DNA of 64,000 nucleotides, taken from NCBI GenBank assembly GCA_035578155.1, contig JAPWDM010000013.1, positions 11,681,527 through 11,745,526 on the forward strand. The letters are read 5' to 3'. The notes below the pieces were generated by a model. The model worked only from the letters and a program-made list of their open reading frames with translations. It was not told where the DNA came from and did no database searches. Positions within the stretch are counted from its first letter, which is position 1; the number at the start of each line of letters is the position of its first letter. Position numbers and translations under genes: made by a program. The stretch is from Brachynemurus nebulosus. Its lineage: Eukaryota; Arthropoda; Insecta; Neuroptera; Myrmeleontidae. Of this stretch, positions 46,644-58,414 are shown piece after piece.

Positions 46644-46800
46644 TCTAAAGCAGTTTTTCTCAACCTTTTTTCGGCCACGACCGGATAAAATCTCAAACAG
46701 ACTCGTGCGGACATATGCCGTGTAATGTATAAGTTTTTTAAATTACATTTAGAAACATAATGTTACATTTAAATATTACTTTTTAATTTTAAAAATAATT
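46644..46800 (+). mobile_element. hAT-like end preceding satellite array 2
   Basis: CAGTTTTTCTCAACC at 46651 followed by TTTTTTCGGCCACGACCGGA has the look of a hAT terminal repeat and its subterminal region. Parallel text precedes the same satellite at 16.5 kb. The other end was not found. Confidence 0.5.
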
Positions 46801-47310
46801 TTTGCAGTCAAAAATCATTTCCGTCATTAAATAGAATTACACTACTGGGTCTTGTAATATGAAATGTCGTTTGCCGACCACTTAGGTTGGACCGTGTAAT
46901 TCAGACAAATATCGACACTTTCTTAAGTATTACAAAAATGTTTAAAAGTAATTGTTTAATTCTAAATATAATTCTTGTAGCCTGAAATCATTTCCGCTGT
47001 TAATTAGAGTAACATTAGGTTGTGTGATATGAAATGTCGTTTTCCGACCACTTGATCAAGATTGTTATTGAGACAAATACCAAAACTTTTATAAGCATAA
47101 GAAAAATATTTTGAAGGGATTCTTTAATTTTAAATAGAATTTTTGTAGCCTGGAATCATATCCGTCATTTTCTAAAAAAATAACATTAAATTGTGTAATA
47201 TGAAATGTTTTGTGACCAGATGCATTACAGATAGATGTCGACACTTTCTTAATCATTAAAGTCTTAATCATTGAATGTCTAATAGGAATTCTACAATTTT
47301 AAATACATTT
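46800..47310 (+). repeat. 170-bp satellite, array 2
   Basis: TAATATGAAATGTCGTTTGC and variants recur at about 46856, 47026 and 47200, with the same CGACCACTT, AATATCGACACTTTCTTAA and TTCTTGTAGCCTG blocks as in array 1. The last unit is degenerate and passes into the tRNA-like module flank. Confidence 0.9.
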
Positions 47311-47363
47311 CTTGAATTAAAAATTAAAAATTAAAAATCACAAAATGATTGAAACAATTATCC

Positions 47364-47435
47364 GGATCGGCCGGGAATCGAGCCCCAGATCTCCCGGTAA
47401 CTAGCCAGGCGTGTTAACCATTACACTAACGACCC
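47364..47435 (-). tRNA. tRNA-like sequence, anticodon AGT, module copy 4
   Basis: The reverse-strand cloverleaf resembles the 19-kb copies: acceptor GGGTCG/CGATCC, anticodon loop CTAGTTA, B box GGCTCGATTCC (one change). The plus-strand left flank has AAAATCACAAAATGATTG, the mutated palindrome seen after the other copies. It stands head-to-head with the fragment at 47634. Confidence 0.6.
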
Positions 47436-47633
47436 ATGTACTTCGACAGCCGCCCGATACAGAAACCATTCAATCACCTATGTGTATTAGTACTCTCTTT
47501 AATGCGAGAAACAGTTACAATTTTTCAATTTCAAATATTATCGAGTACTTGTGAGACATTACTATGTATGACAAACTTTTGCTTGCATTTCAACATACAC
47601 AGCAGTATTCATACGTTCACTGTCGAAGTACAT
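47436..47633. repeat. Conserved 5' flank of the tRNA-like module
   Basis: CATTCAATCACCTATGTGTA, GAGAAACAGTTACAA, ATTATCGAGTACTTGTGAGA and GTATGACAAACTTTTG blocks match the sequences beside the tRNA-like copies at 19.4 kb (inverse), 21.1 kb and 2.0 kb. The 18-bp border GACCCATGTACTTCGACA (47431-47448) is mirrored at 47621-47638. Confidence 0.75.
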
Positions 47634-47680
47634 GGGTCGTTGGTGTAATGGTTAATACGCCTGGCTAGTTACAGGGAGAT
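47634..47680 (+). pseudogene. tRNA-like fragment, 3'-truncated
   Basis: GGGTCGTTGGTGTAATGGTT and the anticodon arm with loop CTAGTTA are present, but the T arm and 3' acceptor are missing. The sequence breaks off at GAGAT into GAACGTGCGAATACTG, which pairs loosely with CAGTATTCATACGTTC before the module. Confidence 0.8.
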
Positions 47681-48203
47681 TAGCTGAACAATGGATGAAC
47701 GTGCGAATACTGCGTTTTTTTTTTTTAAGTGTTTTAATCAAACTCTCTTCCTAAGGCACATTTTATAAATCGAAGAAATGCTGCCGATCAAACTGACGAT
47801 AATCAACAACCAACCATTTATAAATATAACCGCATATTCATAATAATAATATGTCTATTTTCATATTGAATTCAGTGGGTGTAAGAAAACAAATAGCGCG
47901 CCGCAATTTCTATCGTCGCAATTATACGATTGTACGTTAGTTATTATTATGATTATTATTATAATATAAAATTACCAAGTCAATCTACATACAAACGAGT
48001 ACATCGCCAGAGTAATAATTTTAACCATATAGCGGCAATAACTATGGTTGGTAAAGTTCATTTGCATTTTACTCATACATTAATAATTAATTAAATACGA
48101 TGTCATATCATATTATACAATATATGATTTATAATGTTAAAACGTTCGGGTACTATCGCGAATGAGACCATGCCCGTCCATTAAATTCAAAGTGCCTATC
48201 GTA
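47681..48203. other. AT-rich stretch without supported gene
   Basis: No recognisable feature. Confidence 0.5.
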
Positions 48204-49264
48204 CACAGTAAAAAAATTTTGTGTTAAAATTAACACATTTCACATGTCCAGAACAGTTCACTCAATTTTTTTTTGTGTTATTTTAACACAAAACATATGT
48301 GTTAAATCTTTACACAAGATTTGTCGCAATGATTTAATACACAATCGGACATATATTTTGTGTTAATTTTACACAATTACTTTGTTATAATTTTACCACA
48401 ATGATGTGTAAAATTAACTGATTTAGAATGTAGAAGTTTACTCAATAAATGTGTTGGTATATTTTGACACTTTTTTTAAGTTAGTATTTTTTTCATTTAT
48501 TTATTATGTAAATGAAGCGAAATAGTAAAAAATAATTTTTCAGTATTTAAACTGTTTCATTTAATATTTCTACAAAGTTATGCTCTGATGAAAATAATGT
48601 TGAAGCAGTACCCAAAAATTGTGAAGATCGTTGTCAAACTGAACGTGGAAGACAAAATGGAACGACTACTCTTCCTTCTTTACCTGATCTTCTTTGCCCT
48701 TTGAATGTGTTCTCGAACGCCGAATATTCAATAATTGTTCATTGAAGAAAATTCTGCAAACAAAAAAGAAATTCAATCTGTAATATTTTTAATTAAGTAA
48801 CCTAATCAATATTTAATATCTATATAGGTAATTAAAACCAATTTAATTTTAGAAATACGCTTTTGATTTTGAAATAATCTGTCTTCTATACATACATATG
48901 TTTCTATTGAGCGCACAATGCGCACAATGTCCAATGATTGGCAATGATTCTACCGATGCTACAAGTTATCATTACGCCCGCTTTTAACTAAAGCAGCAAA
49001 TGCGCGCGAAACTAGTTTTTTGATGTTGGAAATACACAAGTAAGTGTACTTATAGACATTCTTTCCCTTTTACACAAAGATTGTGTTATTTTTTTGTTGT
49101 TCAAAACAGATTAATATTTTTATTCTGTTAAATCAAAATTTTTGTTAATAGTTTCATTTAACACAAACACTAAATATTATATTAACACAGGGTTGGGTTA
49201 CTTATTTAACACAAAAATTTTAACCACTAGTTTTTTTTTACGCAGAACACAAATTTTTTCACTG
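48204..49264. mobile_element. Inverted-repeat element with clustered TGTGTTAA palindromes
   Basis: The left end CACAGTAAAAAAATTTTGTG (then TTAAAA) resembles the reverse complement of the right end, CAGTGAAAAAATTTGTGTT, allowing a 2-bp shift. TA flanks both sides (48202-48203, 49265-49266). Within the left 220 bp, TGTGTTA/TAACACA or TTTACACA pairs occur repeatedly (TGTGTTAAAATTAACACA, TGTGTTATTTTAACACA, TGTGTTAAATCTTTACACA). The right 150 bp also carry TTAACACA repeats. Clustered subterminal motifs like these are typical of transposase-binding regions. No transposase frame. Confidence 0.7.
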
Positions 49265-49675
49265 TATAGGTATATCATACAATCAGTGATTTTTATGGAT
49301 TTAATGTAATATGTATGGCATGATGTATACATTTTGTTCCCGAATTGGCTTCTTTTCGCTTACCAGACAGAAAGAGATATTTACTGAATCTACGCTACCA
49401 GTTTTTCCTTCAACAATTTTAAGTCAACAATTTAAATATTATTATTAATTTCATTAAATATTTTTTATAACACCCGCTTCTAAAGTTTAGTATTCGAGTG
49501 TTGTGTAGTGGACGTAAAGAGCAGTTTTAATATCATTGTAAAACAGACGACAGTAACTGTGCGCGAAAGTACAACTGTGCGTGAAAGTAGCTAAAACTAT
49601 GCGAGAAAATGATATTCATTTGTCAATGATAATCATATTCAAATTAAACATGGAAACGATCAACAAATTAATAAA
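49265..49675. other. AT-rich stretch without supported gene
   Basis: No recognisable feature. Confidence 0.5.
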
Positions 49676-49681
49676 AAATAC

Positions 49682-49728
49682 CCCTGTCGCAGCATCTGCA
49701 TAACATAGCGAATTTCCAAATTTTGGGG
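49682..49728 (+). mobile_element. Family A left-end fragment
   Basis: CCCTGTCGCAGCATCTGCATAA followed by CATAGCGAATTTCC matches the left end of family A. Beyond it the sequence is unrelated to family A, so the copy is truncated or was broken by the adjoining repeat. Confidence 0.6.
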
Positions 49729-49734
49729 ACTGGC

Positions 49735-50165
49735 GGATCTCATCTAAGAACTGTACCTATTTAAAATAGTTTAGCTTTCTAAGAGTAAAAGATTTTTTAA
49801 AATCTGCTGGGTAATTAGTTTTGATATTTTTGGAACCCAAGAACCCGAACGGACTTTGTGCAGCATAGTTGTATCCATCTAAAATAATTTAGTTCTCTAA
49901 CAGTGAAAAAATTTTCAAAATCGGTCGGTTAGTTTATTTTTTACAATAATGGGAACAGTAAACCCTGGCGGAAATCATACAACATAACCTTTATTCATCT
50001 AAAATAATTTTAGTAAAAAGTTTATCCTAACAGTAAAAAACGGGTCCTAGGGATCTCATATAACTTATGGTAGTTCGTAAGGTTCTTGTGGACATCATTT
50101 AATTACTTAATGAATTCAAATACTTTAACTTACTAACGGTGAAAAAATTTTCAAAATTTTCGACA
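49735..50165 (+). repeat. Degenerate tandem repeat, period about 120 bp
   Basis: The motif ATCTAAAATAATTTAGTTCT then CTAACAGTGAAAAAATTTTC recurs at about 49765, 49879, 50000 and 50116, linked by TTCG...GGTTCTTGTGGAC-like text. The same motif occurs inverted at 36.99 kb. Confidence 0.65.
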
Positions 50166-50448
50166 TTCGCTAAAAAAATCATTGAAAAATATTTGATATG
50201 TTTCGATCAATTAATGGTCAACATCAGCAAATAAAAGTTACTAAAATCGAAGAAAAGAATGAGTTATTTGTCCGTAGAAATTAAAATACAAATTCTGAAA
50301 ACGAGCAAAGAAATATTGAAAAAACTAGATCGGCAAAACATTCTGACAAATAACACTACCCAACTAATACTTGCCAATTTGAATGAAACTTAACATACTT
50401 ATTAAACAGCGAAAAATATTAAATACGTGTTTTTTTATTTCGGCTAAA

Positions 50449-51300
50449 TACGCTTTTTAGGGGTAGAAAACACCATTCAACCTCTGTAGATGAAAACAGT
50501 TATAGCTAAATATTTTTGAAACGGCATATTTTTTGAAAAAAGGGCTGAGTACCAAATTTGTAGAATTTAAAGCGATGCACTTGATAGTGACCCTGAAATC
50601 GATTTTCAAGGTCAGTTGAAAATGATTAGCCATTGCCGAACTTTGACCATATCCTGTACCTATAAGCAGTAATTTCATGTATTGACTCAATCTATCTTCA
50701 AAATTGATTTGTTGCGTTATTTTTCTAAAATAAAAAAAATAAAAACCTGACGAAATGAAAAAATAGGCGCAAATTTATAGAAAAAATTAGAAGAAAACAT
50801 TTTTGTAAGTAATTTTAGAAGTTAAGAAAAGATTTAATAACACTCCAATTGTAAGTTAAACATTAACTTTATGTTATATTAGAAATTTTCAAAATTTTTT
50901 AAAATTTTTATTGCTACTCTATAGTTATCATATTAGGAATTCAATTCAACATATGATTAACTATTATTTTTCCGATTGCGATTGAGCAAGTATTTTTCAA
51001 AATTACTTCTTGATCACTTATTTTCTATCTTGCATGTGAAATTCGTTCGAATATACTTTGAACCATTTAGGGATGAAAAGTAAACTACTCCTTTTGAAAA
51101 ATATTAAATGATTTTCAAATGACTTTGGAAATTGACCTCAAGGTCAACTTCAAAGTCAAGTGCATCACGAGAGTCAAGTGCTTCAAGATCATCAAGTGCA
51201 TCACTTTGAACTCTATAACTTTGGTCCTAAGCACTTTTTTCAGAAAATATATCGTACCATAATCCACTTCTATGTTGATTCCTGGTCTCTTTTCCTGCGT
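50449..51300. repeat. Large imperfect inverted repeat around 50.5-51.3 kb
   Basis: The left segment (50520-50640: ATTTTTTGAAAAAAGGGCTG, AGCGATGCACTTGATAGTGA, TTTTCAAGGTCAGTTGA) is mirrored by 51120-51262 (TTGACCTCAAGGTCAACTTC, CAAGTGCATCACTTTGAACT, AAGCACTTTTTTCAG). The right arm contains an extra duplicated CAAGTGCATCA/CAAGTGCTTCA segment. It is possibly an old fold-back element. The reverse frame at 50457-50690 reads through the left arm and codes for nothing recognisable. Confidence 0.55.
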
Positions 51301-53009
51301 TTCTAATATTTATGTCAATAAAAAATGTGCTACCGTAGACAAGGATGAATAGGTACGCATTCCGACTTCACACCGTATTTTTTTGTATTTATTTTATGAG
51401 TACCTAATCTTTAATATATTAAAAATTTACGCGAAGATGGTCACTTTATCAGCAGTATCCAAAAAAATTTAAAAATATCGGTGGTTTTTGAAAAATTAAC
51501 AAAAATCGTATAATTTCTTCTCTATGAAAAATTGGGGTCAAAAGAGACGAGAAAAGAGTAAATGGGGACAACCCGTAGGGTCGACCAAAATTGAAATTCT
51601 AATATAAAATAATTTCGAACTTTTTGTATTTATACATTCAAAAAAGAAATAATAGGTACTTGATGATTTTCTGTAAAAATAAACGTAGAATCTAAAACAA
51701 AGTTTATATACTCCTGTCGTTTACCCCTAAGTTTATATTCCTCCTATTCTTATTTTAGTTCAAAAAATAATTTTTCAAAAGACTAAGACATAATAATTAA
51801 TAACAGTGAGATTCTACGTCCATTTTCAGACTTTTGTTTATTAAATTGCGTAAAAGCTAGTAAATGCAATAACAGATATGATGAATTTATAAGGATTTTC
51901 TTGTACTACAAAATCTTAAAAATATGGAAACGCGTACTTTTTTTTCGTTAATTGTGTTTTATTCTTTTGCACAAAATTTTAAAAATACTTTATTTTCTTA
52001 AGAAAGGGAGGCAACTTTAGTCACAGATATGCCTATGAACAGTTTTTGGTAATCCGGGAAAAACGAAAACACTTTTTAAAATTTTTTTATTGTTAAAATC
52101 GAAATGTTCTTTTAAAGAGGGTTAAAATTACCATATTTTATATTAAAATTTTAACACAATCACTCCCTAATTAACGAGCCTTACTTAATATTAGCAAATT
52201 GAGAAAAAACACGTCAATTAGATTTTTTTACACAGATTTTATTTGTTATATAATTCAAAAGGATATTTTAAAAATGTGTATGAATGGCTTTCATTAAATA
52301 AATTTCAATATATTTTCCATTTATTTTAACAGTGGAATGTCCTTATTAGTGGCTATACTTTCGGCTTGGAGCGAATTAGACGAAGATTTTCTTCTAAAAC
52401 CAAATTTAATAATTAATTAAAGAAATTAAAAAAAAATTTGTGGATTTCCTACCGTTCAAATATAATCTTTATTGTATGTAAAAATGTTATTACATTTTTT
52501 CAAAAAACTGTAAGTAAACTGTAAAATTTTCTTTACAAATATGTTAAAATAGAGAAATGTTTCCTTTTTAATTTATTTTTAACTCTTTTTAAATGATTCA
52601 CTTTAAAATTTTTTAATATTTCTTAATCGAAATTTCATAAAAGAATGTGTCAAAATTTAAAAAAATTTTTCTTTGTTAAAAAAAAAAATTGAATGTGCAA
52701 AATTATTTAATATTAGAATGCTCTGATTATACAATTCTAATCATAACTGTATTGTCAATTGGATAAAAAATTACGTAAAAATATTATTGTTTGAATATGA
52801 TTTAACGTAATTTTTATACGATTGAAGCAAACTCTTATTAATTTTAGGAAGGTGTAAATATAATCTAAATTCTGATCATATCACATAACAGATATCGTCG
52901 GGATTTTTTTTGTAAAAAAAAATGGAACAGAGATACATTATAAAAACATTTAACTGACAGAGAAATAGAATATAGCCGAATCGTTAAATTGGATTAAAAA
53001 AATCATGAC
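51301..53009. other. AT-rich stretch without supported gene
   Basis: Poly-A/T rich throughout. No recognisable feature. Confidence 0.5.
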
Positions 53010-53381
53010 ACGCTACTTATAAAGCGGCTTTTTTCGAATTTAGCTCGCAAAAAATGAGACAGAAAAAAAAAGAATGCGAGTGCGAGTGAAATGGAGAACG
53101 ACATATTTCCTAGTTTTTCTCGAAAAGTAAGTAATTTAGAGCAACGGTATAAAAACATTTTTTATGCGTTTTACCTTTTACAATGGCTTAGTGTAAAAAA
53201 AAATTTGAAAAATTGCTTAATTCTGGCAAAAAACTCATTTTGTTGACAAAAAACGCCCGGAAAACCTACTTCTGGGCATCCGACGTGTCTGGCTAACGAA
53301 CTCATCCAACGATTTGGAAAATCGAATTCGCACACAAAATTTCATAAGCATTAAACGTTTCGTTCGAGAGTTATCGCGCGG

Positions 53382-53435
<54 letters not shown>

Positions 53436-53570
53436 AGTGAATATCATTTTCGTATTCTAGGGACCTCAAAACATATTTCTGATATGGTCTCGGGCTTAGG
53501 TCGCACCATGACACCTGGCGTAAAAGCTGAATTTCCAGTTTTGGAAATTCGCTAAAAAAAAATAAAAATG
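53010..53570 (+). mobile_element. Family A copy with intact right end
   Basis: The blocks CTGGGCATCCGACGTGTCTG, CGTTTCGTTCGAGAGTTATC, the TA run, CTAGGGACCTCAAAACATAT and the end GGAAATTCGCTA (to about 53556) follow the order seen at 594-1130. The left border is diverged and uncertain. The reverse frame at 53235-53447 is a chance frame through the TA run. Confidence 0.65.
53386..53431. repeat. (TA)n microsatellite inside family A
   Basis: About 45 bp of TA, located between the CGCGCGGATACA block and the TTTTAGTGAATATC block. This is the same position as in the copy at 594-1130. Confidence 0.95.
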
Positions 53571-53713
53571 ATCTACAAATTAATAAAAAAATTTTTTTTT
53601 CATATAACATTATTATAAAATAAAATTAACCCTTTTATTTTCTAAAATTGCTTAAAAATAATTAATTTTTTTCTCTCTATTAAACTTAGAAGCCGTCGTT
53701 ATAAAAAATTATG

Positions 53714-53936
53714 TTCGATACGTATACATAAAGGGAGGTATCTAATAGGCTTAAACTGGGGCACTCGCTAAAAGGACTGACGTATACACAACGAGATCTC
53801 GTGCGCTTACCCCACTCGCCTGCCGGCTAGTGGGGGGTATATAGCGCACTCGATTTCGTTGTGTATACGTCAGTCCTTAGACTCGTGTCCCAGTTTAAGC
53901 CTACTAAAATACCTTCCTTTACGCATATGTATCGAA
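53714..53936. repeat. Long near-perfect palindrome, 223 bp
   Basis: The left arm from 53714 (TTCGATACGTATACATAAAG) is mirrored by the right arm ending at 53936 (TATCGAA preceded by ACGCATATG). TAGGCTTAAACTGGG, AGGACTGACGTATACACAAC and GAGTGCGCTA-like blocks occur inverted on the other side. The apex is a GC-rich hairpin, CCCCACT ... AGTGGGG (about 53809-53836). No coding frame. It could be a fold-back miniature transposon or an expressed hairpin RNA source. Confidence 0.92.
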
Positions 53937-56900
53937 AATAACTATTGAATGTATTATTTCCATAGATACGCTGACAAAATTTTACAAATATTAAATTATA
54001 TTCAGGTGCAGAAATTGTAATATATTTTTCATGTGTAGATTTATCAATTATTATTTCTTCTGTCTTCTTTAATTTTTAGAACTGATTTTGTGAAATCACT
54101 TAAAATTGCAAATTTTCGTGTTGAATGGTTTTGGAGAAAATTGTTGTGACAGACGAACAGACACCGAAGTGACTGCATAAGTGTTCAGTTTTGCTAATTT
54201 TGATACGGTATACTAAAAAATAACAACATAGTCCAATGAGCACTCTTATAATACATAGACGGCGCGTAAAGCCAGTTTGTGAGTTATTTTATAAATATGA
54301 TACGAGGAATACAATTACTGTGTATTATTCAATAAACAAGACCATATTTATTACAAGACATAATTTGTATACAAACATGACGTTAATAATATTATAAGAT
54401 ACGAAATTTAAGATACGAAACAATTTAAGAACATAATCACCTTAAAGATTGGATAAAAATGAAGGAAGCTGTATCCCTACGTACTTTTACTCTTGGTTAG
54501 CAATTTAAATTTCCGGAAAGTTTTTTTTTTTATGAGTCAGTTCAAAGATTCTTAGATCAGTTTATTGTACTTAGAAGTTCAGTATAACTTTATATATTTA
54601 GTATATTAATTTCGTATTAATTTTATTGAAGTTTTTTATTACTACTTTTAATTTAGTGGTCGAATACTGTAGTATACTCCAGTTGCGTCTCAATACTCGT
54701 GTGACATTTTGAATATGTAACATATTCCAACATATTACGTAACATATTTTATTATTATTATTAACATATTGAAATCGTATCGATGAGGAATAATGAGGGT
54801 GAATCCAACAAAAATTTTTTTACTTAGAATTTTCAATTTTTACATCGATTTTTTTTTCACATTTTCTATAACAGTATAGGTACAGCGAATCACCGTGTGC
54901 CTACCGGGGCAGTGGCGTAACAATAAATTTTATTCTATATTAATAATGAAATATGTTTACCTATATTCATTGTGTATATAATATACGCATATATGTACCA
55001 GGTATTGATATAGTGTTTGTATACATACATTATGTTTACATACCCCCCCTCCTGTATATTACAAATTGGTACGTGATTTTAGTAAAATTATTGAATACAG
55101 GGTGTCACAGAGACAAAATATGACTGGTAACTCGACGACTTAAACGAGTTTTAAGTAGCAATGTTCATATTCCAATAGTATTTCGTGGAGACATTTAATC
55201 GTATATTTCCAGGATACTTCAATTTTTTATCTATTTTGGAACCCTGGAAGTCAATAATAATCTTTTTAAAAAAAAAATTAAACAATATTGGATCAAAATC
55301 TGTTCAGCTGTTTATTTTGAGCCTTTTTTAAAAGTTCCAGGATCCTGGGAGATGCTTTTAGCATCAAAATTCATTAGTATTTGAGCAAACTTTTGGTAAA
55401 AGTTCGGTCAACCGTTTACTTTGAGTTCTTTTTGGCTCAGGCTCTACGGGGTAATTTTAATCAGTATCAGCAAACCTAATTACTTGTTCATTTGTCAGTA
55501 TCCGTCAATTTTAGTTTTTTTACGAATTATAACTTATAACAACAAAAATTTAGATTTTGATGGAGAAGGCAACTGGAATAACATTATATTTGTAAGTAAA
55601 TTGAATAAATACATTAAATTACGATCCCGAAGGGGAGAAAAACGGTAAGTCTGTCGGAGATGATACAAATTTTTCAAAATTTTTTCCACAAAAATATATG
55701 ACGAGCAAAGAGAAAAACCGTTGACACTTTCACCCGGACCTTTTAGTCCTTTATCTTTTCCAGGCCTCCCTACCACTACCTCCGGGGCCACTTTTTAAGC
55801 AATTTCCTCCTAAGCTGATATGTTTAGAAAACAATATACTGGAGAATATTTTCACCAATGAATACTTTAGTAGCATCAGTATAGACAGAATTGCACTATA
55901 TTAAATTTGTGTTTAAAAAATTATCTTAATTTAATTTAAAAATATTTTTTTTTTTTTTTGAACAAAACTGAATAATTATTTTTGTATATTTATATTTTAT
56001 TTTTAATAGATATATGTTTTAACCGAACCGTATATAAATTTTCTAGTAAACGTTATAAAAAATTGGTAATAACGTGAATTATAACACTTTTAATTAAAAA
56101 AATAAAAAAAAGTATGTATAAATATAGAATTAAGAGCAACAATAATTTTTAAAAAAAATAAAACTTCATTTATTTCGTAAAATTAGTTGTTTTAAATGAA
56201 TTTTTTATTTTTATTTATTTATTTTTTTTCAGATATATGTACAAGCAAAACATATGTATGTATGTGCGCTTTTATACAGAGGTGTATTATGGTTGTAATT
56301 TATGTGGCTCGTACAGAGTCATCAATAATACAAATGTATGCTAAAATGGCGGTGTAAATTTGCAATGTTTTTTTTTTATTTATTGTTGTAATATTTATAA
56401 AAGTTTCGAAAATAATATAGTAAAAGTTGCTGTTATGTTACTGAAAATAACCCCGCGATCTAGTGCTGTTTACTGATCCAAATCCCCAGTAATCTTCGGT
56501 TTGGTTTTATTTTTTTAGCCTTTAACTAGGCTTTTCACTTTTTGGAACATAAGTAGTCTACTGGAGTACAAAATTTATTTTCTTAAATTATTAGTTAATT
56601 CTCTTTTGAAAAACATAAAGGAATTTTAATCTTTTGAAAAGAAAGAAATCGTTTTGAGTGTGTAATATTATACCCCATTTCAAACACAATTGATCATGAG
56701 TCATCTTTAATGAATTAAATAATTCTTTTATTCCAAATCTTCTATTCTTTTTGTCAACTGTATTTAGTTTATTTTACATTACAGTCACCTTCCCGCATAA
56801 ATATCTGTTACTACTCTTGTAATTTTATTTGCCATATCGTATGAACACTTCTTGTTTAATGAGAAGTGTAAGTAGTGTCTAATAATGCTTAGTATCTAAT

Positions 56901-57092
56901 AACCCCCTTGTAAACAAAATGCATAACAATCATTACAAATGCTACATTTATCCCGTTTAAAAATTGATCTGATTGAAATATAACATTTTCCCTGTCGAAA
57001 CATATCGAATATTCGAAAACAATACCGTTTCTATACTATTCATTTATTCACAGGCTAACTTTTCGATTTTTTACACCAGCATAGCTAGGTAG
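53937..57092. other. Three kb without supported gene
   Basis: Contains a single hAT-like end (CAGTGGCGTAACAATAAA at about 54911), old repeat text at 55.16-55.45 kb recalling 2640-3070, and poly-A/T runs. The frames at 55421-55648 and 55534-55791 have no recognisable domains. Confidence 0.45.
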
Positions 57093-57094
57093 TA

Positions 57095-58412
57095 GGGTTG
57101 ACCGGGGTAAATGTGAATTGGGGCAATTGTGAATGTCGCCTATAATTTCTAAAATAACATTATTTTTGTTAAAAATCAAATCTTAGTATGTTTTTCTGTC
57201 CTTTCTTAGTATGCTATTAAAATTTGATAACAATTCTCCAAGTATTAGTATCTCTTTTTTATTTAAAAAAAAAAACCTTGCAAAAATTTGTGTGTCTTAC
57301 TTCGACCAATCCTCGAAAACAATTTTTTTTAAATATATTTTATTTTTTTTAAATACATTTTATTTTTTTTAAAAGATAAGAAATGGTTAAAAGTACTTCT
57401 AAAGAAGTGGTCTAAACCCTGACAGGGTTCCTTATTAACTGCTAAAGAAATTGGACAATTTATTACTAATTCACAATTATCCCATGATTTTAAAATTGTG
57501 GGGTAATTGTGAACGTCATTCACAAATGCCCCCATTCGATTAAAAATTTCAGTAGTGTTTTTTTCAGAGTTGAAAATGTTGATGAAGATGCTGGTGATAT
57601 TGTACAAATTTCCGTTATACAAACAATACAAAAAAATGTAAAGAGCCATGTTTTGTGTATCAATCTACGAAATCATTGCTGTGCTCCCTTATCCAATAAC
57701 AACTTACAAAAACAGAAAAATTACTTGTTTTCAATGTCTTTGTGAGTGTCCAAAGGCAGTAGGGTTAATACAAAACCATTTTTTTTTTTTTCATTTGCAG
57801 TATTAGACCTAATAGACTGGTGTTTTATATTCATGTTAACTAAATGTATTTCCTTGAAAAAGTCTTATTTTCCTTGTTTTTGTGTGAAAATCTTGTAATT
57901 TTTTTATTTTTTATTTGATAAAATGACAAAATATCATCAAAATATCATTTTTAGTTTGTAATAAATTTGTTCCTATCATTTTTGTTATTTTTATTTAACC
58001 TTGATTTTTGGTACAAATTTGAGGTATGGATAACTTGCATTAAACAAAGAGAATTTGTGACCGCTAAAGTATGATGAAAAATTTGAAAGTGGAGTAAATG
58101 TGAAGAATTTGAACTGGGCTTTACTCTAACGTACCACACTTTTCTTGTAATCCATTCTAAATAATTTTTCTGACGGCATTCACTTTTACCCCAAAATTCA
58201 TAAAATTTGCAAAACCGCACCGGGGAAATGTAAATGGCTTATAAAATTTTTGTTTTTCATACGAATTCGCTCAAAATTTGTGTGGTACATCCTGAATAAT
58301 GTAGAATTAGAAATAAATCAACCATAATGTGATATATAAAATAAAAAAAAACTTAAAACAACGCTTTTATCTCAATTCATGAAAATCCATTCACAATTAC
58401 CCCGGTCAACCC
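57095..58412. mobile_element. TA-flanked inverted-repeat element, 1.3 kb
   Basis: TA lies at 57093-57094 and 58413-58414, with the longer shared border GTAG/TGTAG. The left end GGGTTGACCGGGGTAAATGT (then GAAT) matches the reverse complement of the right end, GGGTTGACCGGGGTAATTGT (then GAAT). Internal relatives of the end motif occur (GTGGGGTAATTGTGAACGTC at about 57498, inverted CACTTTTACCCC at about 58184, CACCGGGGAAATGTAAATGG at about 58218). Frames inside (57329-57649, 57509-57745, 57951-58220) are short and without a DDE motif. Non-autonomous or fully decayed. Confidence 0.82.
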
Positions 58413-58414
58413 TA

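Noticed and set aside
54905..54940. Third hAT-type miniature element (CAGTGGCGTAACAATAAA)
   Set aside because: Only one end is visible; no matching opposite end within a reasonable distance.
57509..57745. Possible transposase remnant in the 1.3-kb TA element
   Set aside because: No DDE-type motif or helix-turn-helix pattern could be seen in any frame inside the element.
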